Position numbers and translations under genes: made by a program
Notes under the pieces: model-generated
Told to the model about the DNA's origin: nothing
Seen by the model: the letters and a program-made list of their open reading frames with translations, nothing else
Database searches by the model: none
Assembly (NCBI GenBank): GCA_001816695.1
Contig: MHCR01000023.1
Coordinates: 1-11,649, forward strand
DNA length: 11,649 bases
Origin: Candidatus Woykebacteria bacterium RBG_16_39_9b
GTDB taxonomy: Bacteria; Patescibacteriota; Microgenomatia; Woykebacterales; RBG-16-39-9b
Reading direction: 5' to 3'
Part shown: positions 1-7,177 of the stretch, in pieces
Position numbering within the stretch: position 1 is the stretch's first letter
Layout: each line of letters begins with the position of its first letter

Positions 1-1900
1 CGCTCACCATCTCGTCAGTTAAATCACGGATGAGTCCTTTCACTTGATCTTTCGGTACTTTTGAGAAATCGAGCTCTTGAGTCACCTCTGCTTGGGGTTG
101 CAATTCTTTAAGCCTTTCACCGATATCGTGGATCGCTTTTTGGATGGTCGCGGGAGTAATATTGCGTTTTTTGTTGTACTCAACCTGAATCTTTCGACGC
201 CTGTTAGTTTCGTCCAAAGCCGCTTTCATCGAACCAGTAACCACATCCGCGTACATTATTACTTTCCCATCGATATGACGGGCCGCTCGACCGATAGTCT
301 GAATAAGAGCTGTCTTACTGCGCAAAAAACCTTCTTTATCGGCATCCAATATTGCAACCAGTGAAACTTCAGGTAAATCTAGACCTTCACGTAAGAGATT
401 AATACCAACTAGAACGTCGTATTTACCGAATCTCAAATCGCGTATAATTTGGACACGTTCAAGTGTCTCAACTTCAAAATGTATGTACATAACTTTAACC
501 CCCTTCTCTTTGAGATAATCGGTTAAATCTTCCGCCATTCTTCTGGTCAAAGTTGTTATTAGGACTCTTTGCCCTTTTCTCACCACATTTTGGATTTCGC
601 TTATTAAATTTGGGATTTGTTTGTTTGTTTGTCGGATTTCCACCTTTGGATCTACAATACCGGTTGGTCTAATGACTTGCTCGGCTATTTTATTCGAAAC
701 TGATAGTTCATAATCTCCTGGTGTAGCGCTAGTAAAAATAATTTGATTGGCTTTCCTCAGGAACTCATCGAAAGTTAGTGGGCGATTGTCAAGTGCTGAG
801 GGTAGTCGAAACCCATTATCGATTAGAGACTGTTTTCTTTTTCGCTCCCCATGCCACATTGCTCGAATTTGTGGTACGGTCATATGGGACTCGTCAATAA
901 ATATCAGAAAGTTTTCTGGAAAATAGTCAAGTAATGTGTAAGGCGGTTCGCCGGGCTTTCTCCCATCAAAATATCTAGAATAATTCTCGATTCCCTTTAC
1001 AAACCCAACCTGCTCGATCATTTCAAGATCATAATTAGTTCTTTGGTTTAATCTTTGAAGTTCAAGTAGCTTATTCTTTTTCTTCAAGTTTTTACCCCAC
1101 AAATCTAGATCCTTGCGGATGTCCTTTAACGGATCAGCTACTGCATTATGCGGCATCATATAATGGCGAGCTGGAAATATCGTAATTTCGTCCAGGCTAT
1201 CTTCTAGCTCTAAACTCGTTGCGTTTAGCTTAGTGATTTTCTCAATTTTGTCACCTAAAAATGATATTCTCACGACAAATTCCTCATAAGAAGGGTGAAT
1301 TTCTAAAAGGTCGCCAACAATTCTGAAGGTAGAACGTTTGAGTTCTAAGTCATTTCTCCCGTATTGCAAATCAATAAGCCCCTTTTTAATGTCGCTCATT
1401 GGAAGGATTTGCCCAACAAACAAAGTTAAGGTGCTTTCTCTATAAGCTTGTGGGGAACCAATGTTATAGATGCAGGAAACGCTGGATACTATTAAAACAT
1501 CATTTCTTGTCATTAAGGCTTTTGTTGCTGCCAAACGTAGTCTATCTATTTCTTCGTTGATGTCCGAGTCTTTTTCTATATATAAATCTATTTGAGGCAC
1601 ATACGCCTCTGGTTGATAGTAGTCGTAATACGATACAAAGTATTCAACAGCGTTTTTAGGGAAGAACTCGCGAAACTCGGCTGCCAGTTGAGCTGCAAGA
1701 GTCTTGTTGTGGGCGATAACCAACGTGGGGCGATTTAAATCCGCGACAATATTGGCCATAGTAAAGGTTTTCCCGGTTCCAGTAGCACCAAGTAAGGTTT
1801 GGTAATGAAAATCGCCTCTCAGGCCTTCCAGAAGCTTTGAGATAGCTGTTTGTTGATCTCCCATAGGAGGCCAAGGTGATTTTAGCTTGAATTTATTCAT
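1..1900 (-). CDS. uvrB: Excinuclease ABC subunit B, 3' end cut by window edge
   Basis: UvrB is the DNA-damage-verifying helicase-like subunit of UvrABC nucleotide excision repair. It takes damaged DNA from UvrA and recruits UvrC for incision. I translated the minus strand from the ATG at 1898-1900 and read about 633 residues without a stop to the window edge. Visible motifs are Walker A GATGTGKT (residues 38-45), the damage-probing beta-hairpin YYDYYQPEAYVP (about 91-102), SVSCIYNIGSP (140-150), the helicase acidic box IDESH, GFRLPSALDNRPL, and late helicase motifs GINLLREGLDLPEVS and QTIGRAARH. The reading breaks off at the start of the C-terminal UVR motif, so perhaps 25-40 residues are missing. 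No strong Shine-Dalgarno precedes the ATG, and a -10 box sits 8 bases upstream. It diverges from lexA, a layout that fits SOS control. Identity is certain. Confidence 0.97.
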   Translation of the reverse strand, partial: MNKFKLKSPWPPMGDQQTAISKLLEGLRGDFHYQTLLGATGTGKTFTMANIVADLNRPTLVIAHNKTLAAQLAAEFREFFPKNAVEYFVSYYDYYQPEAYVPQIDLYIEKDSDINEEIDRLRLAATKALMTRNDVLIVSSVSCIYNIGSPQAYRESTLTLFVGQILPMSDIKKGLIDLQYGRNDLELKRSTFRIVGDLLEIHPSYEEFVVRISFLGDKIEKITKLNATSLELEDSLDEITIFPARHYMMPHNAVADPLKDIRKDLDLWGKNLKKKNKLLELQRLNQRTNYDLEMIEQVGFVKGIENYSRYFDGRKPGEPPYTLLDYFPENFLIFIDESHMTVPQIRAMWHGERKRKQSLIDNGFRLPSALDNRPLTFDEFLRKANQIIFTSATPGDYELSVSNKIAEQVIRPTGIVDPKVEIRQTNKQIPNLISEIQNVVRKGQRVLITTLTRRMAEDLTDYLKEKGVKVMYIHFEVETLERVQIIRDLRFGKYDVLVGINLLREGLDLPEVSLVAILDADKEGFLRSKTALIQTIGRAARHIDGKVIMYADVVTGSMKAALDETNRRRKIQVEYNKKRNITPATIQKAIHDIGERLKELQPQAEVTQELDFSKVPKDQVKGLIRDLTDEMVS

Positions 1901-1908
1901 AGAGCCTA

Positions 1909-1937
1909 ATTCTATAGCAAAAAGATAAAATTCTAAA
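1909..1937 (-). promoter_or_regulatory. Candidate uvrB promoter, close to start codon
   Basis: On the minus strand a TTTAGA -35-like element (1932-1937) is followed, after 17 bases, by TAGAAT (1909-1914), five of six matches to the -10 consensus. Only 8 bases separate this -10 from the uvrB ATG, so transcription would start about one base before it and the mRNA would be essentially leaderless. An overlapping extended -10 (TGC plus TATAGA) shifts this by two bases. The -35 match is only four of six, so this is a prediction. Confidence 0.5.
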
Positions 1938-1940
1938 GTG

Positions 1941-1974
1941 TAGTTGATATATTTTTACATAGTTGACAAGCAAC
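1941..1974. repeat. TAGTTGA direct repeat, candidate operator between uvrB and lexA
   Basis: TAGTTGA occurs at 1941-1947 and again at 1960-1966, 19 bases apart. The second copy overlaps the lexA -35 box (TTGACA) and a small inverted repeat GTTG-ACAAG-CAAC at 1962-1974. A divergent uvrB/lexA pair is expected to be LexA-controlled, so a LexA operator should lie near here. I do not see either classic SOS box (CTGT-N8-ACAG or CGAAC-N4-GTTCG). In AT-rich DNA such short repeats can occur by chance. Confidence 0.25.
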
Positions 1975-1992
1975 CGAAAATTAGCCTAAAAT
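1963..1992 (+). promoter_or_regulatory. Candidate lexA promoter
   Basis: A perfect TTGACA -35 (1963-1968) is followed after 18 bases by TAAAAT (1987-1992), five of six matches to the -10 consensus. Transcription would begin near 1999, leaving about 30 bases of leader before the lexA ATG. This is the only operon-leading promoter here that is not placed right against its start codon. A small inverted repeat, CTAA-AATAA-TTAG (1986-1998), covers the -10 and could also be an operator. Confidence 0.6.
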
Positions 1993-2030
1993 AATTAGAG
2001 AAACCAAAAATAACCTGAAAGAAATTGCCT

Positions 2031-2648
2031 ATGGCTCCAGTAATTTATAAAAGACAACGCGATCTTCTCGAGTTTATCTCTCAATTCATGCAAAAAAATG
2101 GTTACGCTCCCACTCTTGCCGAGATTTGCGATGCTTTAGGTTTGAGATCACCAGCGACTGTCCACGAACATATCGAAAATCTTATTGCCAAGGGAGTTCT
2201 TAAGAAACAAGAAGGTGTCAGAAGAGGTTTAGAGGTAGTGGATCAAAAGGTTATGGGTTGGGTAACTACTTCCGTTGAGATTCCGCTGGCTGGTATTATT
2301 GCCGCTGGCGAGCCTATCGAGGCAATTGAGGACCATACAGCTGCTGTTACGGTAACGCCAGAAATGATTGGAAAAAAGCGTTGCTTTGCCTTGCAGGTTA
2401 GAGGATCTTCCATGGTCGAGGCTTCAATTTTAGATGGTGATTTTGTTATTTGTGAAGAGGCAGATACAGCCGAAAACGGGGAAATAGTTGTTGCGCTTCT
2501 CAATGAATCATTTGCTACTCTAAAAAGATTTTTTAAGGAAGTGGACCATATCCGATTAGAGCCAGCTAATTCTTCGATGAATCCAATAATAACAAAGAAC
2601 GCTAAAATTCAGGGTAAAGTGGTTGGGGTAATAAGGAAATACCATTAA
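2031..2648 (+). CDS. lexA: LexA, SOS repressor and self-cleaving serine peptidase
   Basis: LexA represses SOS genes and inactivates itself when RecA filaments stimulate its autocleavage. The 205-residue length is normal for the family. The N-terminal winged helix-turn-helix (about residues 1-68) contains GYAPTLAEICDALGL and SPATVHEHIENL. The C-terminal S24 peptidase domain shows the Ala-Gly cleavage site in IIAAGEP (A92-G93), catalytic Ser127 in RGSSM and catalytic Lys165 in ATLKRF. I chose the ATG at 2031 because the GAAAG at 2017-2021 is better spaced for it than for an in-frame TTG at 2025, which would add two residues. Its stop codon interlocks with that of the convergent Nramp-type gene. 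All self-cleavage residues are present, so it should be a functional SOS repressor of itself and probably of uvrB. Confidence 0.96.
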   Translation: MAPVIYKRQRDLLEFISQFMQKNGYAPTLAEICDALGLRSPATVHEHIENLIAKGVLKKQEGVRRGLEVVDQKVMGWVTTSVEIPLAGIIAAGEPIEAIEDHTAAVTVTPEMIGKKRCFALQVRGSSMVEASILDGDFVICEEADTAENGEIVVALLNESFATLKRFFKEVDHIRLEPANSSMNPIITKNAKIQGKVVGVIRKYH

Positions 2649-3895
2649 ATAACTAATAAAACAATAACCGCTGCGCTCATTATTAAAAACCCTAAACCGC
2701 CAAGAATATTAGAAATTGGTCCATTTGTATGTTTTCCCATAATTGATGTTTTATTTGCTATATGAAGAAGCAGCAAAATTAAAATTGGTGAAAGGATGCC
2801 ATACAACACTGCTGTATAAAAAAGAGCTCTAAAAGGATTTATATTAAGTAGATTCATTAAAAAGCCCAGTATTGTTGAAGCTATAATTACAATATAGAAA
2901 GCCTTAGCTTCTCTAAATTTTTTGTTCAAACCTTCATTCCAACCAAAAGCCTCACTTAAGGCATAGGCAGCACTTCCGGCTAAAACCGGTATTGCTAAAA
3001 GCCCAGTGCCAACTATTCCTAATGTGAATAAGAAAGAAGAAGCATCTCCGGCTAAAGGTCTTAATGCTCTGGCTGCTTGATCTGCGGTTTCAATAGTGTG
3101 AATATTATTAGCAAAAAGTGTAGAAGCCGTTGTAGCGATAATAAAAAACATCACCAGATTTGAGAAAAACATACCTAAAGTAACGTCCTCTCGCATATTT
3201 TTTAATTCGTGTTTAGTGACAATATGACGTTTTAATTTTTTTACTTTATTTTCCTCCTCTATCTCTTCAACCTCTTCATTCGCCTGCCAAAAAAATAAAT
3301 ATGGTGAGATTGTTGTACCAAAAATTGCCACAATTAATGTTAGGTATTTAGGTTCAAGAGATATTTTGGGAACAATTGTATTAAATATAATTTCTAACCA
3401 ATTTTGATTAACTATGATAGCTGTTAGTACATATGTAAAAAGAGCAAAAGTAAGCCATTTTAGGTATCTAGAGAAAGTATGATATGGAATATATATCATT
3501 GTAATTATGATCAGAAATGTATAAATAAAACCGTAAATTATTGGGTTTAAGTTAAATATCAAATTACTAGCCGCTGCCATGCCACCTAAATCCGCCCCAA
3601 TGTTTATAGTATTAGCAACAATTACTAACAAGGCTATTGATAGCATTAGAAATTTTGGATAATGAATCCTCATTAAACCTACTAAACCATGACCAGTAAC
3701 CAAGCCAATTCGAGCGGCCATTTCTTGTATGGCACTCATTAAAGGGAAAGTAAATAGAGATGTCCAAAGTGTTGAATATTGAGACTGTGCTCCCGCAATG
3801 GAATATGTGGTAATTCCACTAGGATCGTCGTCGCTAGCTCCGGTTATAACCCCAGGACCCAAGATATTCCAAAACTTCTTTAATCTTTTAAACAT
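2645..3895 (-). CDS. Nramp-related divalent metal transporter with non-canonical metal-site motifs
   Basis: This is a 416-residue integral membrane protein of the Nramp/SLC11 superfamily with about 11 hydrophobic segments. The first segment carries GPGVITGASDDDPSGITTY (residues 13-31), placing DPSG where classical Nramp/MntH has DPGN. The sixth-helix equivalent reads GTTISPYLFFWQANEEVEE (193-211), placing SPY where classical Nramp has MPH. The Met that favours soft transition metals is therefore absent. An acidic then basic loop follows (about 207-223). The DDDPSG/ISPYLFFWQ form is, from memory, a widespread bacterial branch annotated as a divalent metal cation transporter. The ion carried is unknown and could be Mg2+ or Mn2+. 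It is the last gene of the dedA operon, starting two bases after the regulator's stop codon with little Shine-Dalgarno of its own, so translation is probably coupled. Confidence 0.88.
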   Translation of the reverse strand: MFKRLKKFWNILGPGVITGASDDDPSGITTYSIAGAQSQYSTLWTSLFTFPLMSAIQEMAARIGLVTGHGLVGLMRIHYPKFLMLSIALLVIVANTINIGADLGGMAAASNLIFNLNPIIYGFIYTFLIIITMIYIPYHTFSRYLKWLTFALFTYVLTAIIVNQNWLEIIFNTIVPKISLEPKYLTLIVAIFGTTISPYLFFWQANEEVEEIEEENKVKKLKRHIVTKHELKNMREDVTLGMFFSNLVMFFIIATTASTLFANNIHTIETADQAARALRPLAGDASSFLFTLGIVGTGLLAIPVLAGSAAYALSEAFGWNEGLNKKFREAKAFYIVIIASTILGFLMNLLNINPFRALFYTAVLYGILSPILILLLLHIANKTSIMGKHTNGPISNILGGLGFLIMSAAVIVLLVI

Positions 3896-3897
3896 TT

Positions 3898-4263
3898 TTA
3901 GAGAAGAGATTGTATTTGCTCAATTACTTGCCTGGGGGTGGACTGGCTTTTAATTATATATGCAAGCGCCCCTAACCTCATGCCAGTTTCCAGGTGTGTG
4001 TCATTTGCTAGATTGGAGAGAATAACAACAGGAATATTTTTTGTTTGAGAGTTTTGTTTCAAAGTCTTAAGAAGGTCAAGACCGTTAATTTTGGGCAGGA
4101 GCAAATCCAATAAAATCATATTATATGCATTAATGTTTGCCTTTTGCAGTCCTACTTCACCATCCGCAGCAGAATCAACTTCAAAACCAGCAAGTTTGAA
4201 TTGCCGCTCATATAAATCTCGAATAAATTGATCGTCTTCAATTAGCAATATCTTTCTTGTCAT
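3898..4263 (-). CDS. Single-domain (CheY-like) response regulator receiver
   Basis: This is a 121-residue protein consisting only of a receiver domain. The acidic pair is D10-D11, the phospho-acceptor is D53 (in ILLDLLLPKING), the switch Ser is S83 (VILSN) and the conserved Lys is K105 (AYIIKS). All phosphorylation residues are present and there is no output domain, so it should signal by protein-protein contact or act in a phosphorelay. No histidine kinase is in the window. The gene overlaps the end of dedA by 26 bases and has a good Shine-Dalgarno (AGGAAAG) 8 bases before its ATG, so it is an independently initiated operon member. Its position between two membrane proteins suggests, but does not show, a link to membrane or metal homeostasis. 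Confidence 0.93.
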   Translation of the reverse strand: MTRKILLIEDDQFIRDLYERQFKLAGFEVDSAADGEVGLQKANINAYNMILLDLLLPKINGLDLLKTLKQNSQTKNIPVVILSNLANDTHLETGMRLGALAYIIKSQSTPRQVIEQIQSLL

Positions 4264-4885
4264 AAGAAACTTTCCTGTATTTAAAAACTATATAGGCGAT
4301 TAGTAAAATTATACCGCTACCAATAATAACTATGTCAAACTTACGGAAGAATGGTTCGATAACATTCCAATTTTCTCCTAATTTGATACCAATAAATGTT
4401 AACAAGGCTGACCAAATCAAGCTACCAATGAAAGTTAGAAAACAAAATTTTGCAAAATTAATCTTCACTACCCCGGCTGGTAAGGAAATAAAAGTTCTAA
4501 TAACCGGTGTAATACGTGAGAGTAAAATAACTGCCTCACCATATTTTCTAAACCATTTTTCGCCAGCGACCAGCTCTTCCTCGTTAATTAAAATCCTTCC
4601 CCAACCACGCACAAATTTTCTTACAACAGCCTCTTGGCCCCAAAAACCAAAGACGTACATGATTATCGACCCCGCAAGATTTCCCAACGCCCCAATAAAA
4701 ACGACAAGATAAAAATTGAACTTCCCTTCGGAAATTAAAAAGCCCGAAAACGGCATAATTATTTCCGAGGGAAGTGGAATAGAAGCAGATTCAATTAGCA
4801 TTGTCAGAAATATACCAAAATATCCTAGATGTGAAATTGTATTGAGAATAAAATTAGCAATCGACGAAAACAAAAGCTCTAACAC
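4238..4885 (-). CDS. DedA-family membrane protein (SNARE-associated/VTT domain)
   Basis: This 215-residue integral membrane protein belongs to the DedA/VTT family, whose members support membrane homeostasis; some are undecaprenyl-phosphate or phospholipid flippases. Family motifs include the re-entrant segment ESASIPLPSEIIMPFSG (residues 32-48, with E32 and E41), then GALGNLAGSIIMY, and RITPVIRTFISLPAG (124-138, with R124 and R130) followed by FAKFCFLTFIGSLIW. A C-terminal membrane helix (about 184-202) ends in a short basic tail. The start is GTG at 4883-4885; the nearby ATG at 4885-4887 is out of frame and stops at once. No Shine-Dalgarno is visible, and a -10 box lies 7 bases upstream, so the mRNA may be leaderless. 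It is the first gene of a three-gene operon. The substrate cannot be read from sequence. Confidence 0.92.
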   Translation of the reverse strand: MLELLFSSIANFILNTISHLGYFGIFLTMLIESASIPLPSEIIMPFSGFLISEGKFNFYLVVFIGALGNLAGSIIMYVFGFWGQEAVVRKFVRGWGRILINEEELVAGEKWFRKYGEAVILLSRITPVIRTFISLPAGVVKINFAKFCFLTFIGSLIWSALLTFIGIKLGENWNVIEPFFRKFDIVIIGSGIILLIAYIVFKYRKVSYDKKDIAN

Positions 4886-4892
4886 ATAGTTT

Positions 4893-4921
4893 ATAATATC
4901 AAATATTTAAAAGCCTGTCTT
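4893..4921 (-). promoter_or_regulatory. Candidate dedA operon promoter, leaderless geometry
   Basis: On the minus strand AAGACA (4916-4921, four of six) is followed after 17 bases by TATTAT (4893-4898, five of six). The -10 ends 7 bases before the GTG start of dedA, so transcription would begin on or next to the start codon. It faces the rsmI promoter within a 61-base gap. Confidence 0.5.
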
Positions 4922-4930
4922 GAAATTATT

Positions 4931-4939
4931 TGGTAGAAT
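4931..4939 (+). promoter_or_regulatory. Candidate rsmI extended -10 promoter
   Basis: TGGTAGAAT at 4931-4939 fits an extended -10 (TGn plus TAGAAT, five of six), a type that needs no good -35, and none is seen. Seven bases separate it from the GTG at 4947, predicting a leaderless transcript and supporting that start over the upstream TTG at 4920. Confidence 0.5.
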
Positions 4940-4946
4940 CTTCGTA

Positions 4947-5615
4947 GTGGGTACCTTATATATAGTCCCGACACCAGTTGGAAACATTAAGGATATTACT
5001 TTAAGAGCTTTGGAGGTTTTAAAAGAGGTGGACTTAATACTGGCTGAAGATACCAGGCGAACCGCCAAATTGCTCTTGCAATATGAAATACATAAACCAA
5101 TGGAATCATTTCATGAATATAACGAGGACAGGAAGATTTTCGATATTTTAAATAAACTAAACGCTAACTATTCTATCGCTTTGGTTTCTGATTCTGGCAC
5201 ACCAACAATTTCAGATCCAGGTTTCAAGCTTGTTCGAACACTCATAAAGGCCGGAGTCAAAATTGAATCCTTGCCAGGAGCTAGCAGCGTAACGACCGCT
5301 TTAGCAGGGTCAGGTTTACCAACAGATCAGTTTATATTTCTTGGGTATTTACCTAAGAAAGCCTCAAAATTTAACTTTTTAATTGAGTTTATTACTAAAA
5401 TATATCAAACCAAACCGACAACAGTAATCTTTTTCGAATCCCCCAAACGGGTTAATAAATCGCTAAAAATATTAGCAGATAATTTTCCAGACAGTCATTT
5501 TGTGGTTGCTAGAGAATTAACAAAAATACACGAAGAGTGGATTAGAGGTGATGCAAAAAAGATCTCAAAAGTTCCAATAAAGGAAAAAGGGGAAATTACA
5601 ATTTTAATGCGTTAA
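4947..5615 (+). CDS. rsmI: 16S rRNA (cytidine-1402-2'-O)-methyltransferase RsmI, short form
   Basis: RsmI uses S-adenosylmethionine to 2'-O-methylate C1402 in the decoding centre of 16S rRNA. The 222-residue product is a complete tetrapyrrole-methylase-fold domain: PTPVGNIKD (residues 8-16), AEDTRRT (33-39), SDSGTPTISDPG (81-92), PGASSVTTALAGSGLP (110-125), FLGYLPKK (131-138), FFESPKRV (162-169) and RELTKIHEEWIRG (189-201). It ends right after KGEITIL, so the C-terminal extension of about 55 residues found in E. coli-type RsmI (roughly 280 residues) is missing. I chose the GTG at 4947 because it gives the family's usual MGTLYIVPTP beginning. An in-frame TTG at 4920 would add nine unlikely residues and place coding sequence over the promoter. 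Its stop interlocks with that of gpmI. Confidence 0.94.
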   Translation: MGTLYIVPTPVGNIKDITLRALEVLKEVDLILAEDTRRTAKLLLQYEIHKPMESFHEYNEDRKIFDILNKLNANYSIALVSDSGTPTISDPGFKLVRTLIKAGVKIESLPGASSVTTALAGSGLPTDQFIFLGYLPKKASKFNFLIEFITKIYQTKPTTVIFFESPKRVNKSLKILADNFPDSHFVVARELTKIHEEWIRGDAKKISKVPIKEKGEITILMR

Positions 5616-7177
5616 ATTCTCGCCAATAAATTTCTACCAGTCATAAAGCTTGGAATTTTTATGCCAAGTAGAGACAAGACTGTTGGAGCTACATCAGCCA
5701 ATACTCCAGATTGTAATTCCCTACCAGCCCTCATCCTCAGTTCTTCTGTCAAAACTATAAACGGGACAGGGTTGGATGTGTGCTCAGTATCTTGCTCTCC
5801 GGTTGAGTAATTTATCATCTCCTCAGCATTACCATGATCGGCTGTAATAATCATTGAACCACCAATAGGTAATACTTCGCTGGAGATTAAACCCAAACAT
5901 TTGTCAATTGTTTCTATGGCAGAAATAGTTGCATTAATAGAGCCGGTATGAGCAACCATATCTGCGTTGGCAAAATTTATCACATAAAAAGGATACATTT
6001 TGGCCCTTAATCTGTCTAAAACAACGTTGGTTATTTCATATGCGCTCATTTCCGGTTTCTTATCGTAAGTGGCTATTTTAGGTGAAGGAATATGAATTCT
6101 GTCCTCTCCCGGAAATGGATCCTCTCTACCACCATTAAAAAAGTAGGTTACATGGGCGTATTTTTCCGTTTCCCCAATGTGAAGTTGATTTAGATTTTCT
6201 GACGAAATAACGGCTGATAGAGGGTAAACCACTTCTTGGTGGGGAAAAGCTATGACAGTCGGTAAGCCCTTTTCATATTCAGTCATACTTACAAAGAGGA
6301 TATTTTTCAAAAACCTTTCCCGCTTGAAGTCAGAAAAATTCGGTAATACAAAAGCCTTAGTTAGTTGTCTCGCCCTATCTGATCTGAAATTAAAAAACAT
6401 TAATCCATCACTGTCGCGAATAGTAATTGGTTTTTTATCAGGACCTGCTATTAAATAAGGCTCAATAAATTCATCCGTTATATTCGCAGCGTAAGAAGAA
6501 TCAAGTATTTCCTTGGCTGAGACAGACTCTTTCGCCTTTCCTAAAACCAGTGCATCATAGGCTTTTTGGGTTCTGTCCCAGCGGTTATCTCTATCCATAC
6601 TCCAATAACGACCCATAACAGATGCAAGCCTTCCTATTTTGATTTGGTCTATTTTAGATGTAATTTCCGATATGAACTGTAGTGCTGATCTTGGAGATGA
6701 ATCTCTTCCATCTGTGAATAAATGTAAAGCGACGTTTTTTACATTGTATTGTTTGATTGTCCAAAGAAGAGCAAAAAGATGATCATTACTTGAATGGACA
6801 GTTCCGGAACCTATAAGGCCAAGTAGATGGAGAGTTGAGTTATTTCTAATAACGTGTTCGCAAGCAGATTTTATAGCAGCGTTCTTCAAAAAACTTCCAT
6901 CCGCAATAGACATATTTATTCTTGCTAATTCCTGATAAACCACTCTTCCAGCACCGATGTTAAGGTGCCCAACCTCGCTGTTACCTGCCTCATTTTTAGG
7001 TAATCCGACGGCTTCTCCACTTGCAAACAATTGCGTATTAGGAAAGGCAGCAAAAAAAGAATCAAGATGGGGTTTTGTTGCCCTTGTTATAGCATTGCCA
7101 GACCCAGCAGCAGCGCTACCAAAGCCGTCTAAAATAACAAGTACCAATGGAGGAGATTTTTTTTCAGGCGGTTCCAT
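5612..7177 (-). CDS. gpmI: 2,3-bisphosphoglycerate-independent phosphoglycerate mutase
   Basis: This cytosolic enzyme interconverts 3- and 2-phosphoglycerate in glycolysis, using two Mn2+ and a phosphoserine intermediate. The 521-residue length is typical. Alkaline-phosphatase-fold metal ligands and the phospho-acceptor are present: D17 (LDGFG), S67 (NEAGNSEVGH), D406 and H410 (ANADMVAHTG), D447-H448 (TADHGNAEEM) and H466 (EHTSNPVPF). The inserted transferase domain shows H128 (VHSSNDH), DGRDSSP (156-162), GRYWSMDRDNRWDR (189-202), NFRSDRARQ (263-271) and K339 in EKYAHVTYFFNGG. The ATG at 7175-7177 lies inside the end of eno, overlapping by 14 bases with only a weak Shine-Dalgarno (AAAAGAAC), so translation is probably coupled to eno. 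Together they form consecutive steps of lower glycolysis. All essential residues are present. Confidence 0.97.
   Translation of the reverse strand: MEPPEKKSPPLVLVILDGFGSAAAGSGNAITRATKPHLDSFFAAFPNTQLFASGEAVGLPKNEAGNSEVGHLNIGAGRVVYQELARINMSIADGSFLKNAAIKSACEHVIRNNSTLHLLGLIGSGTVHSSNDHLFALLWTIKQYNVKNVALHLFTDGRDSSPRSALQFISEITSKIDQIKIGRLASVMGRYWSMDRDNRWDRTQKAYDALVLGKAKESVSAKEILDSSYAANITDEFIEPYLIAGPDKKPITIRDSDGLMFFNFRSDRARQLTKAFVLPNFSDFKRERFLKNILFVSMTEYEKGLPTVIAFPHQEVVYPLSAVISSENLNQLHIGETEKYAHVTYFFNGGREDPFPGEDRIHIPSPKIATYDKKPEMSAYEITNVVLDRLRAKMYPFYVINFANADMVAHTGSINATISAIETIDKCLGLISSEVLPIGGSMIITADHGNAEEMINYSTGEQDTEHTSNPVPFIVLTEELRMRAGRELQSGVLADVAPTVLSLLGIKIPSFMTGRNLLARI

Noticed and set aside
77..364. 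Plus-strand open frame of 95 codons inside uvrB
   Set aside because: It lies antisense to well-conserved UvrB motifs and its translation resembles no family; it is a shadow frame.
2025..2030. TTG start for lexA at 2025
   Set aside because: The weak GAAAG ribosome site is too close to it; the ATG at 2031 has better spacing and the difference is only two residues.
4920..4946. TTG start for rsmI at 4920
   Set aside because: It adds nine residues before the family's normal MGTLYIVPTP start and overlaps the extended -10 box; GTG at 4947 fits better.
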